Origin: Liopterus haemorrhoidalis
Lineage: Eukaryota; Arthropoda; Insecta; Coleoptera; Dytiscidae
Reading direction: 5' to 3'
Length of the DNA stretch: 64,000 nucleotides
NCBI GenBank assembly: GCA_963971575.1
Contig: OZ020625.1
Span: 18,072,829-18,136,828, forward strand
Made by a program: the position numbers and the translations under genes. Positions 44,580 through 57,274 of the stretch are shown here, in pieces; position 1 is the stretch's first letter; every line of letters begins with the position of its first letter. A model generated the notes under the pieces. It did not search any database, was not told the DNA's origin, and saw nothing but the letters and a program-made list of their open reading frames with translations.

Positions 44580-45454
44580 AGCAGCATTGTCTGTTTATTT
44601 AACTGGAAGAAAGTTTACGGTTAAGTTTAACAACACCTTCTCAGTAGAAAAAAAAGTATCATCAGGAGTCCCCCAGGGAAGCATACTAGGACCAACCTTA
44701 TTCAATATTTACATTAATGACATACCCCAAACAACAGATATACCTGATACTCATCTTGCTCTCTTCGCAGATGACACTGCCATATTTTGTCAAAATGAAT
44801 CCCCGTTCCTTATTACTGAAAGAATAAACAATTATCTGTCTAAACTAGAAAAATGGTATGAAAGGTGGCATGTAAAAGTCAACACAGACAAAACATCCGC
44901 CATTTTATTCTCAAAAAGAAGACATCAGCCCTACAAAAATTGCATGTGAAATAATCAAGAAATACAGTGGAACAATAAGGGTAAAATACCTTGGTATAAC
45001 TCTGGATAAAAGTCTCACCTGGAAAACGCATATTAAGAATTTAAGCGACCAAGCAAATGCAAAATTAAATCAATTATATCCTCTCATAAACAAAAAAAGT
45101 AAACTGAATCATAAAAATTCCATAATCCTTTTTAATGCTCTTATCCTTCCAATTCTTACATACGCATGTCCAGCCTGGGCATATGCAGCGAAGATGCACT
45201 TAAAAAAACTACAAGTCATCCAGAACAAATTTCTAAGAATCATTTCAAACTGTCCATATTATGTTAGAAATTCAGAACTAATTAACGATTTCAAATTAAC
45301 GAAAATAGAAGACACCTTATTAAACCTACCAGTAAGTTTTTATGGAAAAGCAAGCGAACACCCTAATCCAGAAATTAGCAGGTTAGGAGATTATGAAGAA
45401 AGAACGCACTGGAAGCATAAACGACCTAAGATGATATTAAACAACATTACTTAA
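44580..45454 (+). pseudogene. Jockey-type LINE RT fragment
   Basis: The frame at 44587-44949 carries GVPQGSILGPTLFNIYINDI and LFADDTAIFCQ, then WHVKVNTDKTSAILFSKRR. After a frameshift near 44945 it resumes with KYSGTIRVKYLGITLDKSLT, HIKNLSDQANAKLNQLY, PILTYACPAWAYAAK and, in 45194-45454, LKKLQVIQNKFLRIISNCP to a stop. The order and wording fit the Jockey clade. It is 5'-truncated inside the RT, with one visible frameshift and no poly(A). Confidence 0.8.
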
Positions 45455-45551
45455 GGTGGCGATTCAATCGGGGACGCAAACCAGTTTTTCGCTAGATTTG
45501 CATGCATACAAACACATTCCTATTAATCTTAAAAACATTGTGGTTAAGCTT

Positions 45552-46769
45552 TTAAAAAACATCGTCTATCAAGTATTTTCTAAATCGTGGTTTATTTAAC
45601 AGTATTAATTCGTACAAATCTGATTTGTACATGTTATTATTTGTTGGGATATTTCGTTCCCTCAACCATTCTATCATTACTTCTTTCGTCGAATTTGAAT
45701 TAGGTGCCTTATCTTTTTGCACATTATAGTATGGAGCATTATCTATTACCACTACGCTTCATGCCGGTAAGTTTGGCATTAATTTCTCTTGTAACCACTT
45801 TTGAAAATTCTCGAAATTCATTTCATCGTGGTAATCTCCAGTTTTTAAATTAGATTTAAATATTAAGCAGGAATTAGGAACAAATCCTTGCTCACCACCT
45901 GCATGTACAATAATTAGGCGCTGGCCTTTTGCAATGGGTTTCGTAAAACCTTCATTTGAGTTATTACTCCATCCTTGTTCCTTTGTATGTGACGAATGCA
46001 TATATGTTTCATCCACATATACTATTGGCCGACCCTCCTCCCGGTAAGATTTTATCGATCGTAAATAATTTACACGCAATCTTTGAATATCATGACGTTC
46101 CATCAACAATTTCCTATTCGTTCTGATTTTTTTCCATCGAAATCCAATATTTCTTATAATTCTACGCAGACTTTCATTGCACCCATCAAATCCTGTTGCT
46201 CCCTTAAATTTATTTTTAATTGTTGTTAATGTTGGAACGATCTTTTCTTCGCAAAACGTATTTAAAATAATACGTTTTAAAACCCCCTTATCGAAATTGT
46301 CTATACCGGTCACTCTTCTACTTCTTTCTTTCTTTTTTCTAGGTGACGGAAATGTGGAACATTCACCTGAATTTAGAAAATAATAATGTATAAATAATAT
46401 AACATTGAAATAAAAATGAAAAGCCTGTTGAGAATTGAACTAAATTTACCAAACAAAATAAATGTCTTTGTTGAACAGCTTTGTTGCGTCTTACAACAAA
46501 GATATTTATTATGATTGTTAATTTAGAACGTGAAATTTCGGATTCTTTTGTTCAAAATATTTGTTCCGTTCGTGTCTCATCTTTGCATTAAAGTTATATT
46601 GTATTACAACTTTTAACTTGTCTAACCTGCAGACACGTTTTTTTTTCTTGTTAATTCTACTTAAACTCCTTGCAGAAACACCTGTGCACGCTGAAACTCG
46701 ATCCAAAATATTCTTCAAAGGTATAATCACGTTCCCTGCTTCAGCTTCCTTAGTCATAAAGTCAATCAC
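45552..46769 (-). pseudogene. IS630/Tc1-superfamily transposase relic
   Basis: From 46769 the minus strand reads VIIPLKNILDRVSACTGVSA (helix-turn-helix), then after gaps FPSPRKKKERSRR, GIDNFDKGVLKRIILNTF, the catalytic Asp in IVYVDETYMHSSHTKEQGW and IIVHAGGEQGFVPN. A TGA at 45759 interrupts the frame just before VVIDNAPYYNVQ (second Asp). It continues with KEVMIEWLRERNIP and LLNKPRFRKYLID to 45552. The pieces either side of the TGA are in the same frame, so a single stop separates them. Terminal repeats were not identified. Confidence 0.75.
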
Positions 46770-46799
46770 ATTACTAATAATCTCCTTACACTGACTATG

Positions 46800-48259
46800 A
46801 ATTACGCGCCCTCATAATTTCGTCTTAAACTCCATTATACTTTTTCATCCGAATGTACTTTCACTGACGCTTGTAGCAAGACAGTCTGAAGACAACTGAC
46901 GTCCCCACTCCAATTTCTAGTGATTGCTACTGCGCACCCAAGGTCATCTGCCAGGCTTAAATAGATGGACTGTAGCGTATTTACTATTGGCGACTCAACT
47001 TAACGCGTATCCCTCTAGCGGCAAAAAAGCGAACACTTCGAAAAAGGTTACTGTCATTGTTGACGTATAATTCACCATGTGTTTTATTGTTTCTGTCCAT
47101 TCTCACTCCATTTTTACAGCGAATAAAGTGATAAATTTAAGAAAAAAAGATTAAATACTCCTTGTTGTGTGTATGGTAGTCAATCACAGGAAGAACATCT
47201 TCGAATATTAGATTGAAAGATTATCAGTGATTCTAAAATTTTGTTTCTATTGAAGGGAATTTATACTGTTCAGATGATTTTAAACAAGTTTTTAACGTTG
47301 AATTTTTCATTTTCCCTGTCTCACATGTGCAAGAAAATCGTTTAATGTTGTGTAAATTATTGTTAATATAATTAAAACCCCTTGTTATTTCATGGGAGTG
47401 TTCCATAACTGTGTTAGTTTGCAAATATTTGACAGTTTTCTTGTGTAGAATAAATTACAAGTTCTCTTTCTATAAAATTTCTTGAGATATGTGTAGATAT
47501 TAAGTATTCAAATAAATGTTTTAAGTTCAAAGTATAACATTTAATTTTCTCTGTGAGTATAAGCCGGCACCAACATACAATATATAACCTCTGAAAATAT
47601 TCATTTACAAGCAGCAAATTTTATCATAAAATGGATTCACATATATTTATACACTTTTTTAATACTCGGTTATAATTTAAATATACTGTATACAGCAAGA
47701 AAACGTAAATTAGACCAAAAATTGATTATAAACCAATACTGTTTACATACGTTGACAGATGACTATCCTTTTTCGTGTCAAAAGTTCACAAGGCGATAGT
47801 GGCGCCGTTTCGGTAATTATAGTCGCGAATACAAGTATTTTGTAAATGGCAAATATTCGAGCTAACTATCTCTCTCCAAGTTTGTCTAGTGGCGCCTACG
47901 GACACCGGGCGGCGGATGTTATGACAATATAGGCTTCGACACGCTTAACTACATTCCCATACATTTTAACAAGTTATTTTTTATTTATTTTTTTTCCTGT
48001 GATATAATTTAGATATAAGTTGTATGCATACAATAACAATTGTAAATATTATGTATTTTAGTGGAAAAGAGCTCTTAGCTCGGGGCCACATGAATAAATA
48101 TTATTATTATTACGCAGCAACAATAATTAAATAGATTTAATATTTATACTGACTTATTTAATTAATCAATTATTTATTTACTTAATTTGCATATTTACGA
48201 ACATACCATAAGTATTGTAATTTGTTACCTGTATATTAATAATTTTATATTTATTATTT
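46800..48259. other. no gene recognised
   Basis: No convincing coding sequence. Two minus-strand ORFs near 47233-47617 show no known motif. GAGCTCTTAGCTCGGGGCC followed by AATAAATATTATTATTATTA at 48068-48112 looks like a LINE 3' end. Confidence 0.4.
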
Positions 48260-51200
48260 ACTAGCTGAGCACCCGTGCTTCACTACGGTATATTGACGAC
48301 AGGGTAGCCAGATTATTATTTTACCAAATCGGGATTTTTACCAAATAAATATAAAAAATTCGGGATTAAGACTCAAAAAGCGGGAGAACCTAATAAAATC
48401 ATCAAAATTTTTCAAAATGTTTATAAACAAACTCTCTCCCAAAATAGTAGTGAGGAACAAAAAAAAGGTCCTCACTTCCAAAATAGAAGTGATGAGCAAA
48501 AAAAAAAGGTTTTCACTCCCAAAATAGAACTGATGAGCAAAAAAAGGTCCTTAGTCCTCACTCCCAAAATAGAAAGTGAGGAGACAAATAATTTTTTTTT
48601 TGATTAATTCGAGATTTTAGCTGTCCCGCGCAACCCTGATTGACGATCTCATTTTAGTGTAAAATACTCAGTTTGTTTTTAAACATGTGTATGGGTAACC
48701 TTTGTAAGCCAAAACCTAGTCGATATCTCATGTTTCCTAAGAGATATTGAAGAATCCGTGAAATCACATTTTAGCCCTTTCCACCCCCTTAGGGATCGAA
48801 TTTTGAAAAGTTCCGTATTAGTGGATGCTTACATCATGGAGGGAATATATTTCCAGAATTTCATGTCTCTATGTCAAGGGACGTTCTATCGAATAAAAAA
48901 TACCAATTAACCCCGTTAGAGATGAAATTTTAAAAAACTGTCAAAACGCTTACTAAACATTTTAAATAGAAAGCTATGTAGGTTTCTATTCAATAGAAAC
49001 CTATGTAAGTTTTCTATAATTCACCCCGAATATAGATTCATCCCTTTAGGGGTTGATTAGGGCAAAATCCTGAATTTCTTTTGCAAACATTTGTATGGGT
49101 AACCTTTGTAAGCAAAAACCAAGTCGATATCTGATTGGTTCTAGGAGATATTGAGGAATTCCTGAAATCATATTTCACCCCGTTTTTACCCCCTTAGAGG
49201 TCGACTTTCGAAAAATCTCTTCTTAGTGGAATATATTTTGCGAATTTCATGTATCTATGTCCAAAAAACGTTCTATCGAATAAAAAATACCCATTTACCT
49301 CTTTAAGGGTGAAATTATAAAGAACTGTCTAAATTATTTTGAGGTATTTTAAAAAGACATCTATGTGCCAAAAAGGAACGTCAACAAACACAGGAAATAC
49401 GACGGGATGTATAATTCACCCCGAATGTAGATTCACCCCTTTAGGGGTTGATTAGGATAAAATACTAAAATAAGTTTTTGGCATTTGTATGGGTAATCTT
49501 TATAAGCAAAAATCAAATCGCTCATAACTTATTGGTCTTAAGAAATATTAAGGAATACTTGAAATCACATTTCACCCTTTAGGAATGCAATTTTAAAAAA
49601 TTGTCTAAATCATTTCGAGATTTTTTAAAAAGAGAACCATCAGCCGAAAATAAATCTTATGACTCAACAAATACAGGAATACGACGGGATGTATAGCTAA
49701 GTCCAAATGTAGATTCACCCTTTTAGGGGTTGATTAGGCAAAATCCGGAAATAGATTTTTTGGCCTTTGTTACCAATACAAATCAATACCATCTTTATAA
49801 GCGAAAACCAAATCGATATTTTGTTAGATATTTAAAAAAGACACCTATGTGCCAAAAAGGTATGTTATAAGTCAACAAACACAGAAAATACGACTGCATG
49901 TATAATTCACCCCGATTGTAGATTCACCCCTTTAGGGGTTGATTAGGACAAAATCCTGAAATAGGTTTTTCGGCATTTGTATTAGTAAGTAATCTGTGTA
50001 AGAAAAATCCGAAAAAAACCGAAAAATAAGAAAATTCGATATTTTATTGGTCCTAAGAGATATTAAGATATCCTTGAATTCACATTTCATCCCTTTTCAC
50101 CTTTTAGGGACGTAATTTTTAAAAAACTATCAATATTATTTCAAGACACTTTTGTGCCAAAAAGAAATTGTATAACTCAACAAACACAGGAAATACGACG
50201 GGATGTATAATTCACCCCGTTTGTAGATTCACCCCTTTAGGGGTTTATTAGGCAAAATCCTGAAATAAGTTTTTCGGCATTTGTTGAGTAATTATTGTAA
50301 GAAAAAAAAGTCGATATCTTATTGGTCCTAAGAAATATTAAGAAATCCTTGAATTATCATATCATCCCTTTTCACCTCTAAGGGCTGCAATTTTAAAACA
50401 CTATCAATATTATTTCGAGATATTTTAAAAAGACACTTACGTGCCAAAAAGATATTTTTCAACTCAACAATCTCAGGAAATACGACGGCATGTATAATTC
50501 ACCCCAATTGTATACTCACCCCTTTAGGGGTTGATTAGGATAAAAACCTGAAATAAGTTTTTCGGTAATTGTATGAATTATCTTTGTAAGCAAAAAGCAA
50601 GCCGATATCTTATTGGTCCTAAGAAATATTAAGGAATCCTTGAAATCACATGTCACCCCTTTTCACCCTTTGGGGCTGAAATTTAAAAAAACTGTCAAAA
50701 CCATTTCGAAATATTTTAAAAAGAAACCTATGTGCCAAAAAGTAATGTTACATCTCAACAATCACAGGAAATGCAACGGGATGTATAATTCACCCCAATT
50801 GTATACTCACCCCTTTAGGGCTTGATTAGGATAAAAACCTGAAATAAGTTTTTCGGTATTTGTATGAATAATCTTTGTAAGCAAATAGCAAGTCGATATC
50901 TTATTGGTCCTAAGAAATATTAAGGAATCCTTGAAATCACATGTCACCCCTTTTCACCCTTTGGGGCTGAAATTTTAAAAAACTGTCAAAACCATTTCGA
51001 AATATTTTAAAAAGACACCTATGTGCCAAAAAGTAATGTTACATCTCAACAATCACAGGAAATACAACGGGATGTATAATTCACCCCAATTGTAGATTCA
51101 CCCCTTTAGGGGTTGATAAGGACTAAATCTTGAAATTAGTTTTTCGGTATTTGTATGGGTAATTTTTTTAAGCAAAAAGCAAGTCGATATCTTATTGGTC

Positions 51201-51984
51201 CTGAGAGATATTAAAGAATCCTTGAAATCACGTATCATCCCTTTTCACCCTTTATGGTTGAAATTTAAAAAAACTGTCAAAACCATTTCGATATATTATA
51301 AAAAGACACCTATGTACCAAAAAGAAACCTTATAACTCAACAAACAAAGGAAATACGACGGGATGTAAAATTCACCCCAATTGTAGATTCACCCCTTTAG
51401 GGGTTGATAAGGATAAAATCTTGAAATTAGTTTTTCGGTATTTGTATGGGTAATTTTTGTAAGCAAAAAGTAAGTCGATATCTTATTGGTCCTAAGAGAT
51501 ATTAAAGAATCCTTGAAATCACATATCATCCTTTTTCACCATTTAGGGTTGAAATTTAAAAAAACTGTCAAAACCATTTCGAGATATTATAAAAAGACAC
51601 CTATGTGCCAAAAAGAAACCTTATAACTCAACAAACACAGGAAATACGACGGGATGTAAAATTCACCCCGATTGTAGATTCACCCCTTTAGAGGTTGATT
51701 AGGACAAAATCCTGAAATAAGTTTTTCGGAATTTGTGTGGGTAATCTTTGTAAGCAAAAACTAAGTCGATATCCCATCGACCCAAAGAGATATTAAAGAA
51801 TCTGTGAAATCACATTTCACCCCTTTTCGCCCCTTAGGGGTTGAGTTTCGAAAAATCCCTTCTTAGTGGTTGCTAACATCATGGAGGGAATATAATCTCC
51901 AAATTTCAAGTTTCTAGGCCCAGGGGTACGGGCTGGGCGGTGATGAGTCAGTCAGTCAGGACACTTGCTTTTATATATATAGAT
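48260..51984 (+). mobile_element. ACTAGC-headed element carrying a 290-bp array, copy 2
   Basis: Head ACTAGCTGAGCACCCGTGCT at 48260. The tail is GGCCCAGGGGTACGGGCTGG, (GTCA)n and CTTTTATATATATAGAT at 51984. About ten array units, marked by CACCCCTTTAGGGGTTGAT at about 49032, 49434, 49718, 49925, 50227, 50516, 50806, 51097, 51384 and 51677, are related to but distinct from copy 1. The head is interrupted by a hAT MITE. Confidence 0.7.
48300..48638. mobile_element. hAT MITE with 8-bp duplication ATTGACGA
   Basis: Ends CAGGGTAGCC and GCGCAACCCTG. ATTGACGA at 48292-48299 is repeated exactly at 48639-48646. Contains three to four copies of the AAGGTCCTCACT(T/C)CCAAAAT...GTGATGAG unit. Confidence 0.85.
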
Positions 51985-52259
51985 TTATTTTTTAAATTTT
52001 GACTGTAAATATGCTATGAATTATTGACAATTTATATGTTAATAATTTAATGTCAATGATGTTACGTAAATTATTTCGTAACACAATATTTATATATTTG
52101 GTTTTGATACCAGTGCTGCCATCTATGTAGAACGTGTGAACTAACCGATCTTTGGATCGATTAAATAGATTGCTTAGAAACAAAATGGCACTTGTGTTCT
52201 TGTCATCGATTCGGAGCGGTCGACGTTCGACCTTATCTTGTATCATCCCTTCAACTGGC

Positions 52260-53418
52260 CGGATTTTCAAAATCCTGAAATAAGTTTTTCGGCATTTGTA
52301 TGAGTAATCTTTGTAAGCAAAAACCAAGTCGGTTTCTTATTGGTCCTAAGAGATATTAAGAAATCATTGAATTAACATTTCACCCCTTTTCGCCCTTTAG
52401 GGATGTAATTTTAAAAAACTGTTAATACCATTTCGAGATATTTTAAAAAGACACCTACGTGCAAAAAATAAATTTTATAGCTCAACAAACATATGAAATA
52501 CGACGGGATGTATAATTCACCCCGTTTGTAGATTTACGCCTTTAGGGGTTGATTAGGACAAAATCCTGAAATAAGTTTTTTGGCATTGGTATGAGTAATT
52601 ATTGTAAGAAAAAACCAAGTCGATATCTTATTGGTCCTAAGAAATATTAAGGAATCCTTGAAATCACATGTCACCCTTTTTCACCCTTTGGGGCTGAAAT
52701 TTTAAAAAACTGTCAAAACCATTTCAAAATATTTTAAAAATACACCTATGTGCCAAAAAGTAATGTCACATCTCAACAATCACAGGAAATACGGCGGAAT
52801 GTATAATTCGCCCCAATTGTAGATTCACCCCTTTAGGGGTTGATAAGGATAAAATGCTGGAATTAGTTTTTCGGTTTTGTATGGGTATTTTTTGTAAGCA
52901 AAAAGCAAGTGGATATCTTATTGGTCCTAAGAGATATTAAAGAATCCTTGAAATCACATATTACCCCTTTTCACCCTTTAGGGGTGAAATTTTAAAAAAC
53001 TGTCAAAACCATTTCGAGATATTATAAAAAGACACCTATGTGCCAAAAAGAAACCTTATAACCCAACAAACACAGGAAATACGACGGGATGTAAAATTCA
53101 CCCCGATTGTAGATTCACCCCTTTAGGGGTTGATTAGGACAAAATCCTGAAATAAGTTTTTCGGCATATGTATGTGTAATCTTTGTAAGCAAAAACTAAG
53201 TCGATATCCCATCGACCCGAAGAGATATTAAAGAATCCGTGAAATCAGATTTCACCCCTTTTCGCCCCTTAGGGGTTGAATTTCGAAAAATCCCTTCTTA
53301 GTGGGTGCTTACGTCATGGAGGGACTATACTCTCCAAATTTCAAGTTTCTAGGCCCAAGGGTTCGGGCTGGGCGGTGATGAGTCAGTCAGTCAGGACACT
53401 TGCTTTTATATATATAGA
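52260..53418 (+). repeat. 290-bp array element, headless third copy
   Basis: About 3.5 units (markers near 52535, 52825 and 53115), then the full tail CCCAAGGGTTCGGGCTGGGC, GTCAGTCAG and TTTTATATATATAGATA. It begins abruptly inside a unit after 275 bp of unrelated sequence (51985-52259), so the head is lost. Confidence 0.8.
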
Positions 53419-53449
53419 TATACTTATTTTGACAACTAATTTGAACTAC

Positions 53450-53597
53450 AGGCTATTTCAAACATTTAAGTTGTCACTCGCTAACTTGACAATGAGTAAA
53501 TGGGCTTTTACTAAACAAAATCATCAAAAGCTTCATTCAATCAATAAAAATTACTAGATTTGAAAATCAAGTTCCGCTTTAACCAAAGAAACAGACT
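53450..53597. mobile_element. relic of the CAGTCTGTTTCAAACG MITE family
   Basis: Left end CAGGCTATTTCAAACATTTA, right end AAGTTCCGCTTTAACC...AAACAGACTA. About 150 bp, diverged and shortened relative to copy B. Confidence 0.6.
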
Positions 53598-53599
53598 AT

Positions 53600-54784
53600 A
53601 AGTAGACTATATCAAGGTCAAATAAATTGTATGTGTCAGTTGATGGGTTTCTCTGACACTGGTTCGCGTTGGATGTACTTCAAGTATTTTCAAGTTGTAT
53701 TTTGAAGTAGGTACGACTTGAAAGTGCAATATTTTTTATTATATATTTTTTTAATTGCTTTCCGAGCTACCGATAACTCAAGAGTAAGGATGCGAATGGG
53801 TTTTAATTAGAATGGAAGGTACTTTGAACACTTGTAAACAAAAATATATAATCGTCATTTAAAAATATCACAGTTTTTTGTCAACCGTAAAAGATATTAA
53901 AAAAATGTTTAAGTAAAAGTTGTTGAAAAGCCCTATCCAAAGATATCCAATATGACATACGTTTCCATTTAAAAACTCGAAATTGTGCTTGATATCCTGT
54001 ACTTCCGGTTTTTTCTGGAAAATTTCAATACTACCATTCAATTTTGTAATTAAATTTTAGTTCAAAATTTTTCCCAACTTGCTCACACGTCGCCTTTTCG
54101 AAAAAACTCGTGTTCCCGTTATCTTGATACACCATATATATATAGGGGGGCCGCAGACAATATTTACATAATTTCGGGGGTCCCAGGCCAGAAAAGGTTG
54201 AGAAACACTGCTGTAGGGCATGGGAAGAAAATTTCAATTATTAACAATGTGGACCTATACATTAAGTGAAAAGGATCTTTCATATAGTCCAAATATATTT
54301 CCAGCAGTTACAGCCATGGACATCACTAGCTATTTCGTGTTAACCCACAGTTTCTACACCAAAGAGAAAATGAAAGAACATGCTCTCATGTCTCACCGAC
54401 ACAGCTGACATCGACAGACAATTCCGTTGTTTGTGTGTAAGCTAATATGCTGAATCGTAGATTCTCAAAATGTAGTCCTAATAAAAATGCTTAAATATTT
54501 ACTTAATACATTTTGTGGTACTATGAATAGCTCGGCATTCTGGATTTATCATTCAAACGATCATATTCGTAAACTTATCATGTGTTACAACAGTGCATTT
54601 CGAGTAATTTTTGGTTTGAAAAATTATTGTTGTGCTAGTGAAATATGAAGTGTTCGTAACGAATGCTGTAAATTCATGTATAGCTTTATTAAAGAAATAT
54701 ATTTATAGTTTGGGTTAAAGACTGTGGGCGACAAGCAACAAGCTTGTGTAGTATTTTCTACTTAGCGATAAGACTTTTCTTATG
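53600..54784. other. no gene; isolated hAT end at 54030-54210
   Basis: The reverse complement at 54210 starts CAGTGTTTCTCAACCTTTTC, a common hAT terminus. No partner end was found. The rest is AT-rich without a recognised frame. Confidence 0.4.
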
Positions 54785-56180
54785 TACTGAGCCTAAAACA
54801 TATTCACTAACGCTTTATTTCAATATTTTCTAAGATTATTGAGTAAGCATTACAGAACAGAATTATTAAATTTGTAAATAAAAATAATCTACTATCCCCC
54901 TATCAATTCGGATTCCGAGAAAAATTGTCAACAGAATTAGCAGTCAACAAATTTCTAAATAATTTGTATCAGGAAATAGACAAAGGGCAATCTGTGATTG
55001 GTGTATTTGCCGACTTATCCAAAGCTTTTGACACCGTAAATCATAAAATCTTATTAAACAAATTAGAAAGGATTGGAATAAGAGGCAACGTGTTAAGTTT
55101 ACTGCAGTCATACTTGTCAGAGCGAAAACAGATAGTAAAAATAGGACAAAATGTATCTTCCGAAAAAGTTATCAATGTTGGCGTACCACAGGGCTCTATT
55201 TTGGGACCCCTTTTATTTATTTTATACGTTAACGAACTTCCATCTATCTGTAATAACTCTAAATTATATATGTATGCCGACGATTCTGCAATCATAAATA
55301 ATGCATGTAATGTTCGAACTTTGGTTAATGAGACAAACAAAGATCTCAATTTAGTTGACAATTGGTTTCGAGCAAATAATTTATTTTTAAACCTTGACGA
55401 AACATTTTTTATTCATTTTAACATATCCAATTGTCAGCATAATTTTGATTTATTAATAAAGAGCGATAAAACCTCGTTGCATTCTGTCAAGTCTATTAAA
55501 CATTTAGGATTAACAATAGAGAGTAATCTCAAATGGTGTACTCATATTAATTTAATTGCAAATAAACTAACCTCCATCTGTTATGCAATGAGAAGATTAA
55601 AAACTCTTACCCCTTTTTCAACTTTAAAAGTATATTATTATGCACAATTCTATAGCATAATATCATATGGTATTACTGTCTGGGGAGGTGTAAGCTATTC
55701 TTTAAGAATTTTTAGACTGCAAAAGAAGATTATTAGAATTATGAGCAGCGTGCGCAGAAACTTTTCATGTACTTTTCCTTGTTTATACATATATAAAAAT
55801 TTGATCTTCGTAAAAAATAATATAAATGATTTTAAACTTTTAAATTACAATCACAGGTATAACACTAGATTTGGACTTCATTCACTAGAAATACCTACAC
55901 ACAAATTATCTACTTTTGAGAACTCCTATGTACAATCAAATATGCCTATTTAATAAACTTAGTCCTGAAATAAAGCAGATTAATTCCATAACATTATTTA
56001 AAAACAAATTGAAATCTTTCCTACTAGAGAAAGCATTACTACTCGGTAGATGAATACATGAAAGATTCTGCTGCATAATTGCTTCTGCTAATAATAGTGT
56101 CCTGTAATTATACGTATTATTATTATATATATTAGTTATTGTAGCTATAACTGTGTATCATATTATGTATTGTATTATTA
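54785..56180 (+). mobile_element. 5'-truncated LINE with long RT frame
   Basis: Starts inside the RT fingers (PITLISIFSKIIE) and runs to a 3' end at an (ATT)n stretch near 56165-56187. Jockey/CR1-like by domain wording. The best preserved RT of the window. Confidence 0.8.
54925..55953 (+). pseudogene. LINE reverse transcriptase, near-intact C-terminal part
   Basis: 342 open codons: FADLSKAFDTVNHKILLNKL (motif A), GVPQGSILGPLLFILYVNEL (motif B), MYADDSAI (catalytic YADD), SIKHLGLTIESNLKWCTHIN (motif E region), and the tail WGGVSYSLRIFRLQKKIIRI. A frameshift close to the end moves the last residues (LFNKLSPEIKQIN...LLEKALLLGR) to another frame ending near 56053. The fingers are incomplete because of 5' truncation; upstream there is one TAA in SKIIE-stop. 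All catalytic Asp residues are present. Confidence 0.85.
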
Positions 56181-56187
56181 TTATTTT

Positions 56188-57060
56188 GGGGTTTGTCAGG
56201 TCTTGACAAGCGTCCACTAATCTCAAACTTCAGCAACCTTTTGAGCCGCGTCATACTAGATACTAGTGGAGCTAAATACACACGACTGCATCCCAAACCC
56301 TGGCGATATGCAGCCGCGGAAATTACGCCAGATCCAGTGCCCGCACAATGCGGAGCGACCCGAGCAGCACTGCTTTCTGCATCCTGCAGATCAAAGAGTT
56401 GGCAGAAGATCTACAGGCGGGAATGGACTAGATTTCCCTTCGATAGGAGGCTTTCATGCCACCCAAAACACCAACTATCAGGACTACAAGCTTAACTTTA
56501 TACCCGGGATACAGCTTTCTAAGCTCGGACAAGAGGTCCATATACTTGGACCTCTTTTCTCCTCCTTGAGAGAGATATTCTTCTCAGCTGGACTTGAGAA
56601 TTCGATCACAAACATCTGTTTGTTTCTTTCCTACAAGCAGTGACGGACTTTCGCCCGAGACAAAAAAGACATTTGTCTTGGGCCCGTAATTTTCAAGGGC
56701 CCGGATTTGGGAGGTGAGGTCCTTTTTTTTTGCTCTTCACTTGGATTTGGGAGGTGAGGACCTTTTTATTTTGCTCTTCACTTTGAACGCCTCTAGGTTG
56801 AGGGCCCGTAAAACATAGGTTGAGGGCCCGTAAATCATAGGTTGGGGGCCCGTAAATCAAAAATGTCTTGGGCCCGGCGAAGGCTTGATCCGCCACTGCC
56901 TACAAGTTGTGACTATATTTCTCAAATGACTACAAATTCAAACCATGTTTGATATATATGTTTGTATGTTCTGTTTTCGTTATGTATTTTGTGGAATTTT
57001 TGTATTATTGGCTCTTGAGCCTAAATAAATTGGTTTATTTATTTTATTATTTTATTCATT
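56188..57060 (+). mobile_element. probable LINE 3' region with nested hAT MITE
   Basis: A GC-richer block (56190-56640) with no RT motif ends, after the MITE, in TTGGCTCTTGAGCCTAAATA and a TTTA-rich tail (57010-57055), like a LINE 3' untranslated region. A perfect 10-bp hairpin, AAGAGGTCCA/TGGACCTCTT, lies at 56531-56556. The frames at 56193-56643 are not recognised. Confidence 0.4.
56638..56898. mobile_element. hAT MITE with 8-bp duplication CCTACAAG
   Basis: Ends CAGTGACGGACTTTCGCC and complement of CAGTGGCGGATCAAGCC. CCTACAAG at 56630-56637 is repeated exactly at 56899-56906. Interior: two inverted copies of the AAGGTCCTCACC unit and three GAGGGCCCGTAAA repeats. Confidence 0.9.
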
Positions 57061-57274
57061 TCGGTTAAATTTGCCTTTCTAAGTGCATTTATAATTGTCG
57101 TCCGACTCCTGATAAGTTATGTAGTGCAGTTTTACATTTATACTTTAAAACTCCTGACAGGCAGGGCCGGATTAACCTATTTTGAGGTCATAGACATTTT
57201 TTTCCCTGTCGGGCCCCTACAAGAAAAAAAGCAAAAAAAAAATACGCTCCAAAAAATTAGAAAACAAATGAAAT

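Noticed and set aside
45440..47000. Terminal inverted repeats for the IS630-like relic
   Set aside because: GGCGATTCAA at 45458 and GGCGACTCAA at 46990 are in direct, not inverted, orientation, so the element ends remain unknown.
51992..52327. 111-codon minus-strand ORF between two array elements
   Set aside because: Spans unrelated sequence and an array unit edge, with no known motif or splice signals; likely chance.
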